A program made the translations under genes and the position numbers. A stretch of DNA of 64,000 bases, from NCBI RefSeq assembly GCF_000235605.1, contig NC_016584.1:5147151-5211150 (forward strand). Direction: 5' to 3'. Positions 55,850-62,752 of this stretch are shown piece after piece. The notes beneath the pieces are model-generated. The model saw nothing but the letters and a program-made list of their open reading frames with translations, ran no database searches and was not told the DNA's origin. This DNA comes from Desulfosporosinus orientis DSM 765 (GTDB lineage Bacteria; Bacillota; Desulfitobacteriia; Desulfitobacteriales; Desulfitobacteriaceae). Position 1 is the first letter of the stretch. Each line of letters opens with the position of its first letter.

Positions 55850-55909
55850 GACGAAGACACGGTCTTCGCACGGGTTAAACCTTCTTGCAGCACCGTCTTC
55901 GCACGGGAT
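55850..55909 (+). repeat. Palindromic intergenic repeat, copy 3 with partial duplication
   Basis: cgacGAAGACACGGTCTTCGCACGggTTAaaCCTTCTTGCAG, followed at once by a second half unit (accgtcttcgcacggg). One base of the palindrome core differs from the other copies. Confidence 0.65.
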
Positions 55910-55994
55910 AACATAGCAAAAAAGCGCTCCTCCCCAGAGCCAGGCCGAAAAGCGAAGACCGACCCCCGATCAGGATGGTTTTTTCAGAGCAACA

Positions 55995-56621
55995 TTAACC
56001 AATAACTTCTTTAGCTCTCTCCAAAATCTGTTGATTTAATTGATCAGCATCTACTTGTAACTCCCCGACCCTGTCCTTAATCATATGCAGAAAGGCCTCA
56101 TCTTTAATAGAGCTTAGATTAATCTTCACATTAAAAATAGCTCCCTGAAACCCTGCGTAAGCCGTCACTCCAGACACAGCCGCATCACAGGCGGTGTTAG
56201 GATTCCCGATGGTCAAAACCCTAATTGACAGCTTCAAAACCTCAACACAAGCCTCTGCTACTTTAAGGGGAAGCAAGGATGCCTGTTTGTTGGCCTCCTG
56301 AATCTTTTCTGACCTTATGGCCTTTTCTTCGTCGCTTTCCTTAGGTAATTTATAAGCTTTCATGACCTCATTAAAGGCATTCGTATCTTCATCGATATAT
56401 TTTACTAAATCGCTCTTTAAGGTCAGCCCTTTTCCCTTAATTTGCACAATTTCATCCTGAACATCACTAAATTTGGGTTTACCTTCTGTAAAATTACAAA
56501 CCATAGTAGTCAAGGCTGCCCCCAAGGACCCTGCGAGGGCTGCAGCACTCCCACCTCCGGGAGCCGGCGAATTACTGGCTAACTCTTCAATAAACCCCGT
56601 TACCGTCTTGTCAATGAGCAT
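55995..56621 (-). CDS. Cyclodeaminase/cyclohydrolase family protein (FTCD C-terminal type)
   Basis: 208 aa helical protein related to formiminotetrahydrofolate cyclodeaminase and to FchA methenyl-THF cyclohydrolase. The hallmark is NSPAPGGGSAAALAGSLGAA near the N-terminus, with MVCNFTEGKPK following. ATG 56621 has GAGGGGG upstream; the frame to 56654 overlaps the previous gene. It overlaps/adjoins the ftcD-like gene, so together they make a split version of the bifunctional FTCD. It probably yields methenyl-THF for one-carbon metabolism. Confidence 0.9.
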   Translation of the reverse strand: MLIDKTVTGFIEELASNSPAPGGGSAAALAGSLGAALTTMVCNFTEGKPKFSDVQDEIVQIKGKGLTLKSDLVKYIDEDTNAFNEVMKAYKLPKESDEEKAIRSEKIQEANKQASLLPLKVAEACVEVLKLSIRVLTIGNPNTACDAAVSGVTAYAGFQGAIFNVKINLSSIKDEAFLHMIKDRVGELQVDADQLNQQILERAKEVIG

Positions 56622-56637
56622 CCATACTACCCCCTCA

Positions 56638-57528
56638 TCATAAATTTTCTTCAAAGACCTGCTTGCGATCGAAGTTTTCTAAACGCAAATAGAATTCAGC
56701 AACATCAAGAAGCGCCTGCATTGGGGTTACACCCACCAGCTCACTGCCAATCACATTCACCCCATACCGTGCTGCCTCAGATTTCACAGTTTCGAAGACT
56801 CTATAGAGTGGGGTACCGGTGTAATTAACCATATTAATAGACACCTGAGCTACATCCCGGTCTTCCAGCATAACACCCATAGCCCTAACGTACTTATATC
56901 CACCCTTAATTTCACGGATAGTATCAGCTATTTTCTTAGCAATACTAAGATCGTTGGTTCCCAGATTAATATTATATGCTACTAAAAATTGACGAGCTCC
57001 TACCACCGTAGCACCCGCTGAAGGATGCATTTTAGGCTGCCCAAAATCAGGATGGCGCTCTGGTTTGCTAATTTCCAGCTTCAGGCCCTCATACTCACCT
57101 TTTCTTACGTTTGGAAGCCTTCTCCTGTTCGGAACCTTGGCAGCTTCTTCATACAAATAGACGGGAATATCCAATTTGCCGGCGATCTCAGCCCCAAGCT
57201 TATTGGCTAATTGGATACACTCTTCCATACTCACTTCTTTGACAGGAATAAACGGAATCACATCCGTCGCCCCAACTCGGGGATGCCCTCCCTGCTGCTG
57301 TTCCATATCAATTAATTCACAGGCTTTGGCACAGGCATTAAAAGCAGCGAGCTTAACCTTTTGCGGTTCTCCAACAAAGGTGACTACCGTTCGATTATGG
57401 CTGGCGTCCGGCTTGACGTCCAGAAGCTTAACGCCCTCGACTTTTTTTACCTCATCCACAATGGCTTCAATAACTTCCGGACGACGCCCTTCACTAAAAT
57501 TAGGTACACATTCTACGAGTTTACCCAT
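56638..57528 (-). CDS. ftcD: Glutamate formimidoyltransferase
   Basis: 296 aa. It transfers the formimino group of formiminoglutamate to tetrahydrofolate. It covers the two formiminotransferase subdomains: LVECVPNFSEGRRPEVIEAI at the start, EQQQGGHPRVGATDVIPFIP mid-chain (His as catalytic residue) and HPSAGATVVGARQFLVAYNI. The cyclodeaminase partner starts 16 bases after the stop. No hut genes are visible, so the source of formiminoglutamate is unclear from this window. Confidence 0.93.
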   Translation of the reverse strand: MGKLVECVPNFSEGRRPEVIEAIVDEVKKVEGVKLLDVKPDASHNRTVVTFVGEPQKVKLAAFNACAKACELIDMEQQQGGHPRVGATDVIPFIPVKEVSMEECIQLANKLGAEIAGKLDIPVYLYEEAAKVPNRRRLPNVRKGEYEGLKLEISKPERHPDFGQPKMHPSAGATVVGARQFLVAYNINLGTNDLSIAKKIADTIREIKGGYKYVRAMGVMLEDRDVAQVSINMVNYTGTPLYRVFETVKSEAARYGVNVIGSELVGVTPMQALLDVAEFYLRLENFDRKQVFEENL

Positions 57529-57716
57529 TAAAACTTAACCCCTCTCAATTTTCTACATGTTACTATGCCTAGTTCTATCGTCTATTATCTAAAGAAAACT
57601 TGTTTGGCACTCGACGAAGACACTGTCTTCATACGTGTTAGCCTTCTTGCAGCCTCCGGTGAGGCGGCAGCCTTAGTTGCACTGATGCGCTGTCTAGTAA
57701 AAAGCAAAACTTTTTC
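57529..57716. other. Gap with palindromic repeat copy 4
   Basis: The repeat occupies 57611-57652 (tcGACGAAGACACTGTCTTCatACGTGTTAGCCTTCTTGCAG). The rest, including 'cttagttgcactgatgcgc', shows nothing I can name. Confidence 0.6.
57611..57652 (+). repeat. Palindromic intergenic repeat, copy 4
   Basis: The best-preserved copy: GAAGACACTGTCTTC is a palindrome apart from its centre, followed by ATACGTGTTAGCCTTCTTGCAG. See 38611, 55187 and 55850. Confidence 0.7.
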
Positions 57717-58586
57717 TTAATTAAAAAACTTTAATAAGATTAACCCTGCTAAAGCCAGTATAATACCAACTATTTTTCGTTTCAAATTCCATCGTTCTTT
57801 TAAGAAGATAATACCTATTAAAATGGTGAAAACAGTTGATGTTTGCGCAAGGGGACCCACTACGGAAAGCTCTCCGCCATATTTATAAGCTGCATAGAGA
57901 GCTAAGGTGGAAATCATTTGAAAAATAGCGCTTAAGAAAATAAATAAGGTATTTTTTCTAGGTTTTAAAAAATACTTGAGCTTGCCGAGGGTCTTTGGGA
58001 TAAAGATAATAGTAAAAACCCCCGGCAGGGCATAGACAAGAATTTGATAAAAGACAACAGAGAAGGAGTTCAAAGCAATATTATCCAGTGCATAAGCACT
58101 GCTGATAATAAACGCATAAATTATTGTAAAGATATGGGGTTTTCCAAAGCCTTTTAAACTCCCTTTATGCCAATAGATAATTACAAGCCCTCCAAAAATA
58201 AGAGCAACTCCTAATAAACTGCTAAACTTAAAGCTTTCACCCAGAATGAAAACTCCTAAGACCATAAACCAGATGGATCTTGTGGTGGCAATGGTTTCAA
58301 CTTGACTGACCTCCGTGGCCTTTAATGAATAATAATATAAGGCCATAGCTGCTGTATATAGGGCACTAGAAAATATCACAATTAACCAGATTTTCAGACT
58401 GTCTGTTATAATCAGCTTTTCAAAGCAAAGGAAGGGTGCACTGAGAACTCCTATACCAAAGAGCAAAAACGCACTAAAGGCCATAGGGTCCATTTCTGGA
58501 TCCCGCAAGGAATATTTTTGGATAATCTTAGACGTTGAATTCGTCACAATATAGATAAGCACCAGTTGAAACCAATCTAAAGACAT
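57717..58586 (-). CDS. EamA/DMT-superfamily permease
   Basis: 289 aa with ten predicted membrane segments arranged as two repeats of five. Typical are TEVSQVETIATTRSIWFMVL and GGELSVVGPLAQTSTVFTIL at the equivalent position of each half. The family exports or imports metabolites such as amino acids and sugars; the substrate is unknown. ATG 58586 has GAGAGGCGG upstream. It stands alone after the nif terminator, so a nitrogen-fixation role is not implied. Confidence 0.85.
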   Translation of the reverse strand: MSLDWFQLVLIYIVTNSTSKIIQKYSLRDPEMDPMAFSAFLLFGIGVLSAPFLCFEKLIITDSLKIWLIVIFSSALYTAAMALYYYSLKATEVSQVETIATTRSIWFMVLGVFILGESFKFSSLLGVALIFGGLVIIYWHKGSLKGFGKPHIFTIIYAFIISSAYALDNIALNSFSVVFYQILVYALPGVFTIIFIPKTLGKLKYFLKPRKNTLFIFLSAIFQMISTLALYAAYKYGGELSVVGPLAQTSTVFTILIGIIFLKERWNLKRKIVGIILALAGLILLKFFN

Positions 58587-58638
58587 TATGCCGCCTCTCT
58601 TCTGCACCTAATCCAATCCGTCCAATTCTACACCAAAT

Positions 58639-58686
58639 GACAAAACCCTTCTTTTTAAGCCGAGTGCTTAAAAGAAGGGTTTTGTC
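58639..58686 (-). terminator. nif operon terminator
   Basis: GACAAAACCCTTCTTTT-...-AAAAGAAGGGTTTTGTC is a 17-bp stem around a ~14-base loop, 16 bases after the nifV stop. Its symmetry lets it also act against readthrough from the other side. Confidence 0.9.
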
Positions 58687-58702
58687 TGTCTCTTTAATTC
58701 TA

Positions 58703-59818
58703 TCATGAGCTTAACACGATTCCTAAAATTTCATCTTCTTCCAAGGGTCTTTCTAACTGTTCGATTTTGGCTAAAGTTTTTCTCAAAAGTTCGTCCGCTT
58801 TATCTTGATTACAGTCTATACCTTTTGACTTGAGCAGCCAAACAACGTTTTTGTATTTGGTATGTTTACCAAAGGCTGTTGAATGCTTTCTACCAACACT
58901 CTCAGGCGGAAAAGTTTCATAATTGGCAAAGTCCTTCTGAATCCCGTCAATATGAATGGAGGACGTATGAGTGAAAACATCCCCTCCAATTATTGGCTTT
59001 GCCCTGGGAACCTGGCGATTAGCCAAGGAACTGACCAGCGAACCTAAAGAATTTAAACGTTTAAGATCCAGCCTCACCTCTTGTTTTAGAGTATATTTTA
59101 GTGCCACAGCCACTTCTTCGAGAGCTGCATTACCCGCTCTCTCCCCCAGTCCTCCTACAGTCACACTTAGGGCTTTAAACCCGGCCTGAACAGCTGCCAG
59201 AGAATTGGCCGTCGCCATTCCCAAATCATTGTGCGCGTGAAATTCTAAAGGAATATCTGCCTCCCGGGTTAAATCCTGCAGCTTAAAGAAAATACTTAAT
59301 GGTTCCATGATTCCTAACGTATCGGCAAAACGAATGCGGTCAACCCCCAGCTTTTGAGCTTCTTTAATAATCTCTTTGAGGAAAGCTATATCAGCTCGAC
59401 TGGCATCTTCAAGACCCAGGACTATATAGCCGGCTTCTTTCTTGGCGTCTCTCACGCACCGGCCCATCTGCTCAAGAAGCCAGGCCCGATCCTTTCTTAA
59501 TTTATGCTTAATCTGTTGTTCTGAAACGGGTAATGATATAGCAACTCCTTCCACCCCAGTACGATAACTAGCTGCAAGATCCTCTAAGACAACTCGATTC
59601 CAAGTTATTAAGCGTACCGGCAGCTTCAAAGCCACCAGCTGGGAAATTCTTTTCGCCTCCTCTTCGCCCATGGCAGGCACGCCAACTTCCAATTCATCAA
59701 TCCCTGCCTCCACCAGGGCCCGGGCAATCTTCTCCTTCTCCGGCCTGTCAAATTCAACGCCTGGGGCTTGCTCCCCATCCCTTAAGGTTGTATCACAGAG
59801 TAACACACGCTGCTCCAT
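58703..59818 (-). CDS. nifV: Homocitrate synthase NifV
   Basis: 371 aa TIM-barrel enzyme that condenses acetyl-CoA and 2-oxoglutarate to homocitrate, the organic ligand of FeMo-co. The N-terminal CDTTLRDGEQAPGVEFDRPE and metal-binding HAHNDLGMA are clear; TVGGLGERAGNAALEEV is the HMGL-like signature. Relatives make isopropylmalate or citramalate, but the place directly behind nifB makes NifV the best call. Confidence 0.93.
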   Translation of the reverse strand: MEQRVLLCDTTLRDGEQAPGVEFDRPEKEKIARALVEAGIDELEVGVPAMGEEEAKRISQLVALKLPVRLITWNRVVLEDLAASYRTGVEGVAISLPVSEQQIKHKLRKDRAWLLEQMGRCVRDAKKEAGYIVLGLEDASRADIAFLKEIIKEAQKLGVDRIRFADTLGIMEPLSIFFKLQDLTREADIPLEFHAHNDLGMATANSLAAVQAGFKALSVTVGGLGERAGNAALEEVAVALKYTLKQEVRLDLKRLNSLGSLVSSLANRQVPRAKPIIGGDVFTHTSSIHIDGIQKDFANYETFPPESVGRKHSTAFGKHTKYKNVVWLLKSKGIDCNQDKADELLRKTLAKIEQLERPLEEDEILGIVLSS

Positions 59819-59843
59819 TCTTCAGTAACTCCTTTCTATTTGT

Positions 59844-60689
59844 TTAGACCAAGCCGATAGCGTCAGCACGGCACTGTTGACAGTGAGTCATCTGAGGGAG
59901 AACTGAACTCAGAACACTGCGGTAATTTTTGATTAATTCCATTGGAGGAGCCATCTTATGGGCCAGTTTCCCTTGAGGGATCAAGGGCAGCAAGTTGTGA
60001 AGATGAGCTCCTCTCTTCTTAACATCCAAGGCTAAACTATAGAGTAATTTTTCATTAACTCCGGGGATGACTACGGTATTGACTTTCACAGTCATGCCAG
60101 CCTTCGAAGCCTGCTCCAGACCTAAGAGCTGGTTTCTGATCAATATTCTGGCTCCGTTATTCCCCTTCAGTGTTTTTCCTTGCCAGCGGACATGACTGTA
60201 AATTTTAGCACCCACTTTCTCATCAAGAGTATTAATCGTCACCGTAATATGGGATACACCAATATCCACGAGTTCGGGAAGCCTTTCCGGCAAGAGAAGT
60301 CCATTCGTACTCATACAAAGTATCATTTCCGGGAAATTTTCCTTTACTTTCCTCAAGGTTTCAAAGGTTGCCTCATTGGCCAGAGGATCTCCCGGCCCGG
60401 CAATCCCCACAACTTTTAATTTTGACCCGATCACAGAGGCTTTTGCCTTGAGTACTGTTTCAATGGCTTCATCCGGAGTGATAACTTTACTGGTCACCCC
60501 GGGACGGGATTCATTGGCACAATCAAATTTGCGCACACAATAGTTGCAGGAAATATTACACTCCGGGGCCACTGCTAAATGAATTCGCCCGTTTTTTCCA
60601 TGCCCGGAGGTGGAGAAACAGGGGTGTCCGTGATTTAAGTGAGTGTCTGTTACCTCGGCTATATTGGCATATTCGCATTCTCTATGCAT
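59844..60689 (-). CDS. nifB: Nitrogenase cofactor protein NifB (radical SAM, short form)
   Basis: 281 aa. It fuses two [4Fe-4S] clusters with a carbide into NifB-co. The radical-SAM motif is CNISCNYCVRKFDCANESRPGV-like (CxxxCxxC near residue 45), preceded by HPCFS. The NifX-like C-terminal domain of proteobacterial NifB is absent; a separate nifX-type gene lies two genes upstream. ATG 60689 has GGGAGAG upstream. Confidence 0.94.
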   Translation of the reverse strand: MHRECEYANIAEVTDTHLNHGHPCFSTSGHGKNGRIHLAVAPECNISCNYCVRKFDCANESRPGVTSKVITPDEAIETVLKAKASVIGSKLKVVGIAGPGDPLANEATFETLRKVKENFPEMILCMSTNGLLLPERLPELVDIGVSHITVTINTLDEKVGAKIYSHVRWQGKTLKGNNGARILIRNQLLGLEQASKAGMTVKVNTVVIPGVNEKLLYSLALDVKKRGAHLHNLLPLIPQGKLAHKMAPPMELIKNYRSVLSSVLPQMTHCQQCRADAIGLV

Positions 60690-60775
60690 TGCAATCTCTC
60701 CCATCGTTCATTAAATTTAAGATCTGCTGACCTTGAAGTCTGCTTTGGAGTCATGAGCGTCGGGAGTTCCCCATA

Positions 60776-61045
60776 TTAAGCCAGTTTCGCTTTAAAAGAA
60801 TAAGCATGGCGGACACAAATCTTCCCACAAGACCGGCAGCCGACACATTGATCTTTATTGACGATTTTAGCTACATAACGTTCTGTCCCCTCATCATCTT
60901 CAAAACTTTCCAAACCCAAGCATTCCTGAACACATAATTTTACACATCGCCCGCATCCTAAACACACTTCTTTATTGATTTCCTCTACATACTGAGGGGT
61001 CCAGGGCAGTCCTCCAAAGGTTTGACAGACAACAACCTCACTCAA
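60776..61045 (-). CDS. nif-associated 2[4Fe-4S] ferredoxin (ferredoxin III type)
   Basis: 89 aa. Two cluster motifs, CLGCGRCVKLCVQEC (~28-42) and CVGCRSCGKICVRHA (~67-81), are separated by a longer loop than in clostridial ferredoxin. The N-terminal FGGLPWTPQYVEEIN is typical of the nif-specific ferredoxin III found beside nifX. It probably feeds electrons to cofactor assembly. The start overlaps the nifX stop by 4 bases. Confidence 0.9.
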   Translation of the reverse strand: MSEVVVCQTFGGLPWTPQYVEEINKEVCLGCGRCVKLCVQECLGLESFEDDEGTERYVAKIVNKDQCVGCRSCGKICVRHAYSFKAKLA

Positions 61046-61425
61046 ATCATCCCCTCCTCCTTCTTATTCTCTAATTTTTTCTTCAGCCAAGGGGGCAGTT
61101 TCTTTGATTGGAACAATTGCTTAAGCCTGTTCAGTTCGTATTCAATTTCTGTTCCAACCGGTACTTTTAAGGGATGAATACCGCTTTGCACCAGACGAGC
61201 CGCCGCAGGGCCGCCGATTTGGGTGCAATAGACGACATCGCATTTTCTGAGCATCTTGATCCGCACGTCCACTTTATCTTCGGATTCCTGCAGGTCTTCG
61301 GCAGAAAGGGACGTATGAATAATTCCCTGGGGTTCCCCGGCAAACTTATACATTTCAAATAAAGGAGCTGAGGCAAAATGTGAATCAATGGTTTTACCAT
61401 CACTGCTGGCAAAAGCGACAAGCAT
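61042..61425 (-). CDS. nifX: NifX/NafY-type FeMo-cofactor carrier protein
   Basis: 127 aa dinitrogenase iron-molybdenum cofactor-binding domain: MLVAFASSDGKTIDSHFASA and CDVVYCTQIGGPAAARLVQS. It shuttles NifB-co or the VK-cluster between NifB, NifEN and apo-nitrogenase. It lies directly after nifN, and GGAGGG precedes the ATG. Confidence 0.92.
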   Translation of the reverse strand: MLVAFASSDGKTIDSHFASAPLFEMYKFAGEPQGIIHTSLSAEDLQESEDKVDVRIKMLRKCDVVYCTQIGGPAAARLVQSGIHPLKVPVGTEIEYELNRLKQLFQSKKLPPWLKKKLENKKEEGMI

Positions 61426-61444
61426 GGCATACCCTCCTTTGAAA

Positions 61445-62752
61445 TTAACTTAAGGTATTTAAAGTATCAAACAAAAACTGCTGAGTGCCGGCATACCCAA
61501 TCCAGCATTTTTGGGGGTAACCTACAAAATCAAAAACCGGCAACCCCGCCCTTAGATGAGGAATTTTAAGCAGACCTGCTGCCTGGCGGCCGTTGGAATT
61601 GGCGATCAACAAATTGCTTTGCCCCGCTCGTTCCTCAAACATCTCTAAGTCCCCCACTTCAATAGGAACCGGCAAAAGCAAAGGATTACTACTGCCTTGG
61701 GAAGCGGACAAAGCTACCGAAATCTCTGCCCCTACCTCCACCAGGCAAGAAGCCAAGCTATACAAGAGATCCATTTCCAAAGCGATAGCTACTTTTTGTC
61801 CGCCAAGCTGATCATGATAATCCGCCAGAGTATCCAACAACCGGCTTCTCTGCCGCAGAAGCTTATCCGGTATTTTCTTCCCGGAAATCTCAGCTAACTT
61901 TAAAACAAAACTATCCGTTGCTTTTAGTCCGGTTAAGGACGGTATATTAAAATGAGGAACCCCATAAGTTTGCTTCAGAAATTCTCCCGCATTTTCCATA
62001 CTCTGCCCGAAGGAAAAACAAGCCTTGCACTTAGGAAGTTTCCGGAAGTCCTCAAGCTGTGTGCCTCCCTGAACCACTGGTGCAGCCTCCAATTCAGCAT
62101 GCCCATCCAGGGAAATTGAAAGATCGGGTATGGTAATCGCCTGATAGCCAAAGCTTTCAACCATCTCTTTCAGTTCATCGACATCCCCTGGTGTTAGGTG
62201 GCAGCCAGGCAATAAAGCTGCATAAGCCTCTTCCTCTCTGTCATCAAATTCTCTAACCTTCCCTAACCCCTGATCTGCATCCGGCAGACCGGTCAGGGTC
62301 ATGAGCAAGGACTCTACAGCTCGCTGATAACCCTCCTGCATGGAACCGATATAATCCGGAGTACTCGCCAATACTACCGGAAAGCCCTCCAAATCCCGGC
62401 GTTCCGATCGCAAACTGGCTAGGGCACTTGCCATATCATCTCCAAAGGTTTCTGTCAGCCCGGAACTCATGACTCCGATGATCTGGGGCTTGTATTTATC
62501 CGCAGCTACAGCAATTCCCTTTTTGAGATGCTCCCAGCCGCCGAAGATGACTGTGTCTTCCAACAAAGCCGTTGAATTCAAAGGGATAGGTTCTTTATAA
62601 TGCCTGGACAGCTGTAAGCGAATGAATGAGGAACAACCTTGAGAACCATGGAGTAAGGCTAAAAGACCATTGACACCTAAATAAGCAAGAGTCGCTCCCA
62701 AAGCAGGGCTGTTTTTCTGTGGGTTTCCGTCATAATGTCTTGTCTTAGTCAT
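61445..62752 (-). CDS. nifN: Nitrogenase cofactor scaffold subunit NifN
   Basis: 435 aa, paralogue of NifK. The N-terminal NSPALGATLAYLGVNGLLAL then LHGSQGCSSFIRLQLSRHYK carries the Cys that holds the P-cluster-like [4Fe-4S] at the NifE-NifN interface. GVMSSGLTETFGDD is also typical. It makes the NifE2N2 scaffold. Its ATG overlaps the nifE stop by 8 bases. Confidence 0.94.
   Translation of the reverse strand: MTKTRHYDGNPQKNSPALGATLAYLGVNGLLALLHGSQGCSSFIRLQLSRHYKEPIPLNSTALLEDTVIFGGWEHLKKGIAVAADKYKPQIIGVMSSGLTETFGDDMASALASLRSERRDLEGFPVVLASTPDYIGSMQEGYQRAVESLLMTLTGLPDADQGLGKVREFDDREEEAYAALLPGCHLTPGDVDELKEMVESFGYQAITIPDLSISLDGHAELEAAPVVQGGTQLEDFRKLPKCKACFSFGQSMENAGEFLKQTYGVPHFNIPSLTGLKATDSFVLKLAEISGKKIPDKLLRQRSRLLDTLADYHDQLGGQKVAIALEMDLLYSLASCLVEVGAEISVALSASQGSSNPLLLPVPIEVGDLEMFEERAGQSNLLIANSNGRQAAGLLKIPHLRAGLPVFDFVGYPQKCWIGYAGTQQFLFDTLNTLS

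Larger units (their letters stand above)
55008..55994. other. ~1-kb region without a convincing gene, rich in inverted repeats
   Basis: GC is visibly higher than in neighbouring genes. Structures seen: CGAAAGTGTCC-acc-GGACACTTTCG (55310-55334, perfect 11-bp stem); GACGGTTCGCG (55682-55692) pairing with CGCGAACCGTC (55800-55810); and two copies of the EDTVFAR-type palindromic repeat (55187-55229 minus, 55850-55890 plus), with a further partial copy at 55891-55909. Open frames on both strands here (the longest 194 codons, plus) are low-complexity, run against the surrounding genes and lack ribosome sites. It could hold a structured RNA or be a graveyard of repeats. Confidence 0.6.

Noticed and set aside
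55421-56005. Plus-strand 194-codon frame between lepA and the cyclodeaminase gene
   Set aside because: It is low complexity, rich in Arg and Ser, contains the EDTVFAR repeat, overlaps the end of a real gene, and has no ribosome site.
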